NCBI GenBank assembly: GCA_037443085.1
Contig: JBBIPA010000015.1
Coordinates: 1 to 35,376 of the forward strand
Origin: JBBIPA01 sp037443085
Lineage (GTDB): Bacteria; Chloroflexota; Dehalococcoidia; GIF9; UBA5629
DNA: 35,376 bases
Reading direction: 5' to 3'
Part shown: positions 16,075 through 22,381 of the stretch, piece after piece
Position numbering within the stretch: the first letter of the stretch is position 1
Layout of the letters: the number at the start of each line of letters is the position of its first letter
Made by a program: the position numbers and the translations under genes
Notes under the pieces: generated by a model
Database searches by the model: none
Seen by the model: only the letters and a program-made list of their open reading frames with translations
Told to the model about the DNA's origin: nothing

Positions 16075-16974
16075 TTACTTTGCCTCCTTTTTCTGGAGTT
16101 TGCCCACCATAGGCAAATTAGTATCCACCAGCTTCTGGTACATGGGGGCGAGTAAGTCAGGAAATCCCGGCTCGCAGCAGCCGATGCAGGGCGAACCAGC
16201 GCCGATGCACCAGTTGGTGCCGCTATTCCACAGCCTGAGCCAGCAGTCAGCATAGGTCACCGGACCTTTGCAGCCCAGCTCATTGAGACAGCCAGGTTCA
16301 CCGAATTTCCTGGCGAATTTGCCTTCATCAAAATAGGCGCGCCGCGGGCAGTTCTCATGGATTAAGCGACCGTAGAATGCTTTGGGACGCTTAAACTCAT
16401 CAAGCTCCTCGGGCTTAGGCAGGCCTTTCAGCAGTATCGCCGCCACGGTGCCTACGAACCAGTCGGGATGCGGCGGGCAGCCGGCGATATTGATAAGGGG
16501 CTTGTTAACGCCGCGGGACTGCAAGAAGGCGTCAGCGCCCACATAACCGCCGGGGTTAGGCTTGCCGGCAGCGATGCCACCGAAGGTGGCGCAGGTGCCC
16601 AGGGCAATAATTGCCAGGGAATCTTTCGCCAGCGCTTCGATGCGGGGAGCCATCGGCAGCGCTTTGCCACCTTTCTCTCCCAGCGTGCCATACATACCAT
16701 TGTCCCTGGTAGGTACGGCGCCCTCAATGACCAGCACATAGCCACCTTTGTTTTTATGGGAGGTGTCCTCGAGCACTTCGAGAACCGGCTCTCCCTGTCC
16801 TGCCATGACCGTCGCCTGGTACTTCAGGGCAATGTGCTTGCCGGGGACGACTTCGTCAATGAGGACATTCTTGATGGTGGGGCTGAGTGTATTGAGGATA
16901 GATACGGAACATCCAGTGCAGGTACCTGCCTGTAACCAGAGCACCGGGATTTCTTGGACCTTTGCTTGTGCCAT
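16075..16974 (-). CDS. [NiFe]-hydrogenase small subunit without Tat signal
   Basis: 299 residues beginning MAQAKVQEIPVLWLQAGTCTGC, so the catalytic domain starts at once and there is no twin-arginine signal or C-terminal membrane anchor. Predicted cluster ligands: proximal C19, C22, C128 and C166; distal H206, C209, C229 and C235; medial C244, C256, C263 and C266. C256 replaces the Pro usual in periplasmic group-1 enzymes (NWC-x6-PCIGC), so the medial cluster is probably [4Fe-4S], not [3Fe-4S]. The chosen ATG (16974) has AAAGGAGG upstream; a longer frame to 17055 exists but would add unrelated residues. It is the first gene of the operon and transfers electrons away from the Ni-Fe site. Confidence 0.95.
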   Translation of the reverse strand: MAQAKVQEIPVLWLQAGTCTGCSVSILNTLSPTIKNVLIDEVVPGKHIALKYQATVMAGQGEPVLEVLEDTSHKNKGGYVLVIEGAVPTRDNGMYGTLGEKGGKALPMAPRIEALAKDSLAIIALGTCATFGGIAAGKPNPGGYVGADAFLQSRGVNKPLINIAGCPPHPDWFVGTVAAILLKGLPKPEELDEFKRPKAFYGRLIHENCPRRAYFDEGKFARKFGEPGCLNELGCKGPVTYADCWLRLWNSGTNWCIGAGSPCIGCCEPGFPDLLAPMYQKLVDTNLPMVGKLQKKEAK

Positions 16975-17169
16975 GTATCCTCCTTTGCTTTCACTAGACA
17001 AGCCAGCAGGAATAGTGGAAAATCTGCTGGACTGAAATCCGGACTGAGTTACCACAGAACGAGGAGAAACAATTTATCATTTGCGTTTAGTAACTACCGC
17101 CACGCAAAACCTCCAAATTGTACACCTATAACTCAAGGTGTGTCAAACGGACAGGGTAGGCGCAGGGGA

Positions 17170-17255
17170 GTTCAAGAGGGGCATGCCCCTCTTGAGAAAA
17201 TATTAATCCCCTCTCTCCTTCCGAAGGAGAGAGGGGCAAGGGTGAGAGGTTTCCC
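17170..17255. repeat. Double-hairpin dispersed repeat, copy B
   Basis: Best-preserved copy. Hairpin 1 has an 11-bp perfect stem (17172-17182 with 17185-17195); then an A/T spacer (AAAATATTAAT); then hairpin 2 with a 13-bp perfect stem (17208-17220 with 17224-17236, loop CCG); then GGGTGAGAGGTT. Related copies are at 6100-6180, 23957-24031 and 27475-27531. Confidence 0.85.
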
Positions 17256-17262
17256 AAATAAA

Positions 17263-17374
17263 GTTTTTAAACCTGTCCGAGGCCAGCAGGCCTTCTGGTA
17301 ATGGGAACTCTGGCTATGTAATTCCTCCGACACAGTCGGAGGGGGCGGACCTGAAGGTCCGCCCCTACATCTGA
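17263..17374 (+). repeat. 112-bp perfect direct repeat, first copy
   Basis: Identical over 112 bases to 18686-18797, at an offset of 1423. It is built from small palindromes: GGCCAGCAGGCC, CTCCGAC...GTCGGAG and an 11-bp stem GGGGCGGACCT...AGGTCCGCCCC (17342-17352 with 17355-17365). The two copies flank one gene. Confidence 0.95.
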
Positions 17375-17413
17375 GTTGGAATAAATGTATAATTGTCGCC
17401 AGCGCATAACAAG

Positions 17414-18589
17414 ATGAACACCATTGACCTGAACAGCGTTAACTACCTGCTCCTGCGCAAGCAACACCTGGCTGATGATTCCCACGTTGATGACATCTGC
17501 CAGATAACTGAGGATATAGCCGGATTGCATGGCACCGGAAGCAAAGAACCTTATCTGGCTCTCTTCGCCAGGGCCAGCAATTTCAGCAAAGCGCAGCTAG
17601 ACCACGAGCTTTACATCAGCAAAACGCTGGGCAAGGTGCGCTGCATGCGGGGCACGCTTTACATCCTGACCAAGAAAATGATCCCCATAGCCTATGCCGC
17701 CACCAGCGTAATGACGGAGAAGCTCTCGGTGCGGTTTATGGAGCTTCGCGGGATTTCCCTGAGCGATTATGACGGCATTGCCCAATCCATCCTGGCGATC
17801 ACCGCCGGCAAAACCAAGTCCCTGGCTCAAATCAAGGCGAAGCTGAAGACGGAGTTTAATCTTTCCGCCGTGGTAAACCTGATGTGCGACCGGGGACTGC
17901 TGATACGTATCCAATCGGGAAACAGCTGGAGGACAAGAAACTATAGCTACACACCATTCCACGAGCATTTTCCAGATGTCGACCTGGCAGCATTCAGCGA
18001 GTCAGAAAGCACCGCCTTGCTGGTGCAGCAATACTTGCAATCATTCGGGCCGGCAACCGAAGAAGATATCGCCTGGTGGATTGGTTCGAGCAAATCGAGG
18101 GTGAGAGAGTCTCTGGAAAAGAATAAGAAGCTAATAGTACCACTCACTATTAAGGATGCAGCCGGCGATTTTGTTATCCTCCGCTCCGACCTGGAAAGAA
18201 TCAAGGATAGCCAGCGTACTGCTGAGCCGGAGGTTAACCTTCTGCCCACGCTCGACCCCTACCTCATGGGATACAAGCAGCGCCAGAGATACCTCAACTC
18301 CGAGGACTACAATAACATTTTCGACCGCACCGGCAATGTCACTTCAACTATCCTGCTCGATGGCAGAATCATCGGCATATGGGATTATGCAGAAAAGCCG
18401 AAGCCGGTGATGAAACTGCATCTGTTCCGCAAGGTGGCAGCCAGGCTACTGGAAAAAATCTACATCAGGGCGCAACAACTGGGGCATTTCATCGCCGAGC
18501 AAGAAGTGACTGTCAGGGAAGTTTCTGCCATGACTCCATTAACCCAGAGAACCGCGGGCGGCTACATGTCACCTCTGAGAGACGGTTAG
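17414..18589 (+). CDS. HTH_42 winged-helix protein (AlkZ/YcaQ-like superfamily)
   Basis: About 391 residues. The sequence follows the HTH_42 (PF06224) plan: an N-terminal region LNSVNYLLLRKQHLAD, then ITEDIAGLHGTGSKEPYLAL, KVRCMRGTLYILTKKM, tandem winged-helix parts (SLAQIKAKLKTEF; GPATEEDIAWWIGSSKSRVRE) and a C-terminal beta domain with LLPTLDPYLMGYKQR and STILLDGRIIGIWDY. Some members are DNA glycosylases that open interstrand crosslinks through a QxQ-type motif; the equivalent site here appears to be LHGTG, so glycosylase activity is doubtful. ATG 17414 is preferred over the TTG at 17393. It stands alone between two identical 112-bp repeats, 40 bases downstream of the first. Confidence 0.85.
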   Translation: MNTIDLNSVNYLLLRKQHLADDSHVDDICQITEDIAGLHGTGSKEPYLALFARASNFSKAQLDHELYISKTLGKVRCMRGTLYILTKKMIPIAYAATSVMTEKLSVRFMELRGISLSDYDGIAQSILAITAGKTKSLAQIKAKLKTEFNLSAVVNLMCDRGLLIRIQSGNSWRTRNYSYTPFHEHFPDVDLAAFSESESTALLVQQYLQSFGPATEEDIAWWIGSSKSRVRESLEKNKKLIVPLTIKDAAGDFVILRSDLERIKDSQRTAEPEVNLLPTLDPYLMGYKQRQRYLNSEDYNNIFDRTGNVTSTILLDGRIIGIWDYAEKPKPVMKLHLFRKVAARLLEKIYIRAQQLGHFIAEQEVTVREVSAMTPLTQRTAGGYMSPLRDG

Positions 18590-18599
18590 TAAAACGCAG

Positions 18600-18621
18600 G
18601 GGCCGACCTGAAGGTCGGCCC
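18600..18621. repeat. Hairpin after the HTH_42 gene
   Basis: A 10-bp perfect stem (18600-18609 with 18612-18621, loop GA) 11 bases after the stop. The centre, ACCTGAAGGT, is the same as in the 112-bp repeats, so this is a variant of one of their modules. It may serve as a terminator, though no T-run follows. Confidence 0.6.
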
Positions 18622-18685
18622 GTGTGGACAGATGCTAAACCTGGCCACCGAGGAAGGTGTTTTGCAGGGAACAATGTAGGGACAG

Positions 18686-18797
18686 GTTTTTAAACCTGTC
18701 CGAGGCCAGCAGGCCTTCTGGTAATGGGAACTCTGGCTATGTAATTCCTCCGACACAGTCGGAGGGGGCGGACCTGAAGGTCCGCCCCTACATCTGA
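18686..18797 (+). repeat. 112-bp perfect direct repeat, second copy
   Basis: Identical to 17263-17374 with no mismatch. In this copy the left end extends into a longer palindrome, GGACAGGTTTTTAAACCTGTCC (18680-18701), which is only half present at the first copy. It lies 97 bases after the HTH_42 stop and about 90 bases before the MFS start. Confidence 0.95.
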
Positions 18798-18883
18798 TTC
18801 TCTTCTTTTCTTGCTGGTGACGAGCTACATTTTCTGAACGGCCAGCCTCGAAGTGTGGTATCATAGTACCGCTTTTGCCTGCC

Positions 18884-20107
18884 ATGAGCACAGACACAGC
18901 ACCGAATACCCCAGTAGACAACAAAACCAGGATCGCTGCCGTAGTGCTGGTAGTGCTCTGCCTGTTTTCCCAAAATCTGGCTACCTTTGGCGTTGCCCTG
19001 TTCCTCACTGATATCCAGAAGGACCTCGGCGCCTCCTTTACCCAGGGAGGGTCGCTGGCGGCGATACTGCTGCTGGTCTATGCCCTCATGCAAATTCCGG
19101 CAGGCTTTCTGGCCGACCGTTTCGGACGCAAGAGGGTGTTCGTGGTGGGCATGCTGGGCGTCACCGTGTTAAGCCTGACCTTCGGCCTGGTGCAGAACTA
19201 CGGACAGGCGATGGCTAATCAGGCGCTCAACGGGCTGTTTCGCTCCCTGCTATTCGCACCGGGAATGGCACTGCTGGCAAGCTGGTTCAGCCCGCAGCGG
19301 CGTGCCACCGCCATGGCGCTGTATTCGCTAGGCATGTTTTCCGGCCAGGTAATCTTCTACAGCGTGGCGCCACTGCTGGCAGCAATATCAAGCTGGCGGT
19401 TGCCTTTCATCGTCTTTTCGGCAGCAGGCATCGTCATTTCCGCTGCCTATCTCTGGCTGGGCAAGGAACCTGCCACCAGCGCCTCCCCCCACATGGTTAA
19501 ACTATCGGAGATGTTCCGCCTGCTGCGTTACAGGATAATGTGGTACTGCAATATCATCCAGTATGTCCGGCTGGCTCTATTGCAGGGCACTGCCTTCTGG
19601 CTGCCCACCCTGCTGGTCAGCGATAAAGGCATAGCATTGCAGGTGACCGGGCTTATCATTGCCCTCCGTTACGTTTTTATGGGCCCGGCCAATATGCTGG
19701 GCAGCTATATCTCCGACCGCATTAAGAACCATACCCTCATTATTGGCATTTCACTGGTTTTCATGGCGATAACCACGGTGCTCATCGTGGAAGTGGACAA
19801 TATGGCATGGCTCATTGCTATCATCATGCTCAACGCCATCTTTGTGCAGTTCTACTTCGGGCCGCTGTTTGCCATTCCTGTGGAGGTTTTGGGACCGAAT
19901 ATGACCGCCACCACCACCGGCGTAGGCAACTTCTTTGCCAACCTGGGCGCTTTCACCTTTGCCCTGCTGCTCGGCGCGCTCAAAGATGCCACCGGCTCCT
20001 TCGATGCCGGCTTCTATGCCATGGGCGGGGCTTGCCTTGTGGCCCTGGTCTTCACTATTTTGCTGGCCAGGGTTAACCAGAAACAAAGCTATCCAGCGGC
20101 AGTGTAG
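18884..20107 (+). CDS. MFS transporter
   Basis: About 407 residues with twelve predicted membrane segments. The loop between segments 2 and 3 has GFLADRFGRKRVFVVG, the MFS signature, and segment 5 ends near SPQRRATAMALYSLGMFSG. The C-terminal half has GSYISDRIKNHTLIIG as the matching loop. Substrate unknown; the sequence is not clearly of a drug-efflux or sugar subgroup. ATG 18884 is chosen over an in-frame TTG at 18875. A weak TATCAT box at 18859-18864 could give a very short leader, and no ribosome site is present. It is apparently monocistronic. Confidence 0.88.
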   Translation: MSTDTAPNTPVDNKTRIAAVVLVVLCLFSQNLATFGVALFLTDIQKDLGASFTQGGSLAAILLLVYALMQIPAGFLADRFGRKRVFVVGMLGVTVLSLTFGLVQNYGQAMANQALNGLFRSLLFAPGMALLASWFSPQRRATAMALYSLGMFSGQVIFYSVAPLLAAISSWRLPFIVFSAAGIVISAAYLWLGKEPATSASPHMVKLSEMFRLLRYRIMWYCNIIQYVRLALLQGTAFWLPTLLVSDKGIALQVTGLIIALRYVFMGPANMLGSYISDRIKNHTLIIGISLVFMAITTVLIVEVDNMAWLIAIIMLNAIFVQFYFGPLFAIPVEVLGPNMTATTTGVGNFFANLGAFTFALLLGALKDATGSFDAGFYAMGGACLVALVFTILLARVNQKQSYPAAV

Positions 20108-20140
20108 GGAGGGCTTTCTCCCCACCCCACATCACCATTC

Positions 20141-20246
20141 TGTCATTGCGAGCGTAGCGAAGCAATCTCTGGTGTTGGGCGGCGTCTCCTGCTCCCACAA
20201 TTAGATTGCTTCGTCATCCGCCTAAGGCGAATTCCTCGCAATGACA
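20141..20246. repeat. Palindromic TGTCATTGCGAG element
   Basis: TGTCATTGCGAG (20141-20152) is exactly inverted as CTCGCAATGACA (20235-20246), and inside these CGAAGCAATCT (20158-20168) is inverted at 20203-20213. A related end, CGCTCGCAATGACA, occurs at 24512-24525. Non-coding, between the MFS gene and the decayed lipoprotein gene. Confidence 0.7.
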
Positions 20247-20278
20247 AAACCAGAGAGGTATAAAAGGCAAGACCTTCT

Positions 20279-20756
20279 CTATTCCGGCACCATGGCCGTG
20301 CCTACCACCCGTATCATCCAGTTAACCTTGGATTTGTCGCTGAACCAGCGGCAGGAGGGACCATTTGTCCCCAATCAACCTCTCTAACACTTCCCCCCTC
20401 TCTAGAAGTATACGTGGAATGCTCATTGGGCACGCTATCATCAGCACCTATATGAATACCCGCCATTCTTACCGTACCAGTATATCCATATAAGGCTCGC
20501 CTGAGGCGGCATTGCCTGACCTATCAAAGAGGTCGTTGGTGGTATCAGTAAGTTTAACTGATGGAGGGGGAGGAAGTGGAGGCGCAGGTTGTGGTGGCGG
20601 GCTGGATGGAGGTGGAGAAATTGCAGGAGGTTGCGGTGCAGGTTGAGCCGGGGTAGCAGGAGTGGTTGACGGAGCTGATGCTTGGCAGGCGATTGTAGAA
20701 ATAAGCGTAGCTACTAAAAGCAAGGTAAGCATAGTCGATGATAAACGTATATTCAT
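20279..20756 (-). pseudogene. Decayed proline-rich lipoprotein gene
   Basis: From ATG 20756 (GGGAGG upstream) an open frame of 95 residues encodes a signal MNIRLSSTMLTLLLVATLIS, a Cys after TIA, a Pro-rich linker, then KLTDTTNDLFDRSGNAASG and YMDI before a stop at 20469. The coding pattern goes on past the stop in other frames: HIGADDSVPNEHSTYTS and, in a third frame, RWFSDKSKVNWMIRVVGTAM ending at a TAG (20279-20281). That last part aligns with the C-terminus of the lipoprotein at 8789-9538 (NGWMIKIEGEGATPK). At least two frame changes and probably a deletion have occurred. The 95-residue product could still be made as a short lipoprotein. Confidence 0.65.
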
Positions 20757-20850
20757 GCCCGTACCTCCCATTTGAACATTGGGTATAATATCATAAATTC
20801 TAATTTTGCAAAAAATAAATCGGCAATTGGCGACGGATGACAAATACTGT

Positions 20851-20874
20851 AGAGGCGATTCAGGAATCGCCCCT
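20851..20874. repeat. GGCGATTC palindrome upstream of the transglutaminase gene
   Basis: An imperfect palindrome AGAGGCGATTC-AG-GAATCGCCCCT with one mismatched pair. It is the same kind as the sequence at 33878-33907 (GGGGCAATTCATGAATCGCCCC). It lies inside the long open frame starting at 20806, so that frame's first part is probably non-coding. Confidence 0.6.
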
Positions 20875-20928
20875 GCGTATGATGTTGACTGTGCCTCTGG
20901 AAACCAGTTAAGCTTAACACCTGAAGCT

Positions 20929-21537
20929 ATGTCTGATGTCGTTGCTGCCAGGTTCCGAGAGTGGACGCAGGGAAAGAATCCCAGAGAGGCTCGAATCGCC
21001 ATCTTCAACCGGATACGGGACATACCTTACGCGGTCATACCTGAGCTTAACCACCCACAGCACTATATCAAGATGCTGGAGCTAAACCGCGGCTCCTGCA
21101 CTCCCAAGCATTTCCTGCTGTGCACCATGTTTCAGAAGCTGGGTTTACCGGTGCTATACGTGGCCTACCGCTACCGGTGGGATGAATTCGCCGCGCTATA
21201 TCCGCCGCAGCTGCGGAAGCTGGCAGAGGAAATGCCTTTGGGCAACCACCTGGCCTGTAAAGTGGACATCAACGGCAAGCTGGTGCTGGTGGATGCTACC
21301 CTGGACCCGTCACTGGCTATTGTAGGACTGCCGGTGAACCAGGACTGGGACGGCATCAGCGACACCCTGCTGCCAGTGAAGCCAGTGGGCGAGGAGCAGG
21401 TGTACTATCCCGGTGAAGGTGATTTGATTCAGGCACAGGAGCTTACTGACACTACCAGAACCTTCTATAACGGCCTTAACGCCTGGATGGAGCTGTTGAG
21501 GGTAAAAAGTCGAGGGCATGATGAAGGCCCCACATAA
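20929..21537 (+). CDS. Transglutaminase-like cysteine protease-fold protein
   Basis: About 202 residues. The Cys-His-Asp triad of the transglutaminase-like fold is visible: Cys in LNRGSCTPKHFLL, His in LGNHLACKVDING and Asp in LVLVDATLDPSL. Such proteins are usually amidases, peptidases or cross-linking enzymes; none of these is proven here. The frame is open from 20806, but a repeat palindrome lies in its first part, so ATG 20929 (MSDVVAARF) is preferred. There is no signal peptide, so it is probably cytosolic. It overlaps the next gene by 20 bases, the first of two tight joins in a three-gene operon. Confidence 0.78.
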   Translation: MSDVVAARFREWTQGKNPREARIAIFNRIRDIPYAVIPELNHPQHYIKMLELNRGSCTPKHFLLCTMFQKLGLPVLYVAYRYRWDEFAALYPPQLRKLAEEMPLGNHLACKVDINGKLVLVDATLDPSLAIVGLPVNQDWDGISDTLLPVKPVGEEQVYYPGEGDLIQAQELTDTTRTFYNGLNAWMELLRVKSRGHDEGPT

Positions 21538-22378
21538 ACGAACCGGCATCTTCCTGCCTTACTTCGAAGGTCAACGGCTGAAGGATTTCCCCCAGGCTCT
21601 GAGTGGCATCCTGGACAAGGAGAATGTCTCCTACTACGACGGTGTGTATCAGGGCGGTAACAATGCCTTTTTTCTCAATGCCGTCCCTGACGAGGTGCTG
21701 CGGCGAGTGCATTCCCCGGAGATGATAGCCGAGGTAAAACAGCCCGGCTACTATGAGACGGCGTTGTACTCGGCGGGAGCCACAGTTCAGGCTGCCGAGG
21801 AAATATACAATGGGAATATCGATAATGCCTTCGCCTTCACCGGCAGCGGCGACCATCATGCCGGCAGGGACTTCTTTGGCGGCTGGTGCTATTTCAATGG
21901 CGCTGCCCTGGCTATCTCGACATTAAGGGAAAAGGGCATGAGGCGCTTTGCCATCGTGGATACCGACAGCCACCATGCCGACGGCACCCGGGATATCTTC
22001 CGCACTGATAAAGATGTGCTCCACGTTTGCTTCTGCTATCAGGACTACCGCGACGAGTACCATAATATCGATGTAGCTATTCCGTATGTCGCCAGCGATG
22101 AGCAGTACCTGCAAAAAATGCGGCAGGTGTTCGTGCCGGCAGTAGCCGAATTTCGACCGGAGCTTATCTTCTGGGAACTGGGCTATGATGCCACCCGTGG
22201 CGAGTATGGCGATAAGGGATTGACCAGGGACTGCCATGTGGAATTTGCTAAAATAATCAAAGCTGCCGCCGATGAGGTGTGTCAGGGGAGGCTGGTTGCC
22301 ATTCTCTGCGGCGGCTCAGGGAGGGCGCTGGCAACATACATTATGCCACGGGTTATTGCCTGCCTGGCGGGGCTATAA
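21518..22378 (+). CDS. Histone deacetylase-family hydrolase
   Basis: 286 residues. Family motifs: GSGDHHAGRDFFGGWCYFNG (the tandem His and the active-site Tyr region, about residues 109-128) and VDTDSHHADGTRDIF, where D150 and H152 match zinc ligands. ELGYDATRGEYGD probably provides the third Asp ligand, although the usual His after DA is Thr. In bacteria these enzymes remove acyl groups from small amides such as acetylpolyamines or from protein lysines (AcuC). ATG 21518 overlaps the transglutaminase-like gene, and the amidohydrolase starts three bases after its stop. The substrate may be the same compound as for its neighbours; that is inference. Confidence 0.88.
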   Translation: MMKAPHKRTGIFLPYFEGQRLKDFPQALSGILDKENVSYYDGVYQGGNNAFFLNAVPDEVLRRVHSPEMIAEVKQPGYYETALYSAGATVQAAEEIYNGNIDNAFAFTGSGDHHAGRDFFGGWCYFNGAALAISTLREKGMRRFAIVDTDSHHADGTRDIFRTDKDVLHVCFCYQDYRDEYHNIDVAIPYVASDEQYLQKMRQVFVPAVAEFRPELIFWELGYDATRGEYGDKGLTRDCHVEFAKIIKAAADEVCQGRLVAILCGGSGRALATYIMPRVIACLAGL

Positions 22379-22381
22379 GAA

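Larger units (their letters stand above)
16975..17413. other. Intergenic region carrying two repeat elements
   Basis: This 439-bp gap separates the hydrogenase operon (-) from the HTH_42 gene (+). It holds double-hairpin repeat copy B and the first copy of the 112-bp direct repeat, leaving only about 190 bases next to the hydrogenase start for its promoter. No convincing -35/-10 pair was found there. No gene seen. Confidence 0.6.

Noticed and set aside
15496..16155. 219-codon open frame antisense to the hydrogenase large subunit
   Set aside because: It is the mirror of a strongly coding gene with high GC at third positions, which regularly produces long antisense frames. No ribosome site and no family pattern.
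16975..17055. 27-residue N-terminal extension of the hydrogenase small subunit as a Tat signal
   Set aside because: It has no twin arginine and no hydrophobic core, and the strong ribosome site AAAGGAGG lies inside it, directly before ATG 16974.
17170..18797. CRISPR array suspected from the repeats around the HTH_42 gene
   Set aside because: Only two copies of the 112-bp repeat, 1423 bases apart, with a gene between; no regularly spaced short repeats or spacers and no cas genes.
17263..18797. Composite transposon or insertion sequence
   Set aside because: The ends are direct repeats with internal palindromes, but the enclosed gene is not a transposase and no target-site duplication was found. 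Kept only as repeats.
20806..20928. N-terminal extension of the transglutaminase-like gene from TTG 20806
   Set aside because: The stretch contains a palindromic repeat of the intergenic type and is not protein-like. ATG 20929 starts at the conserved part.
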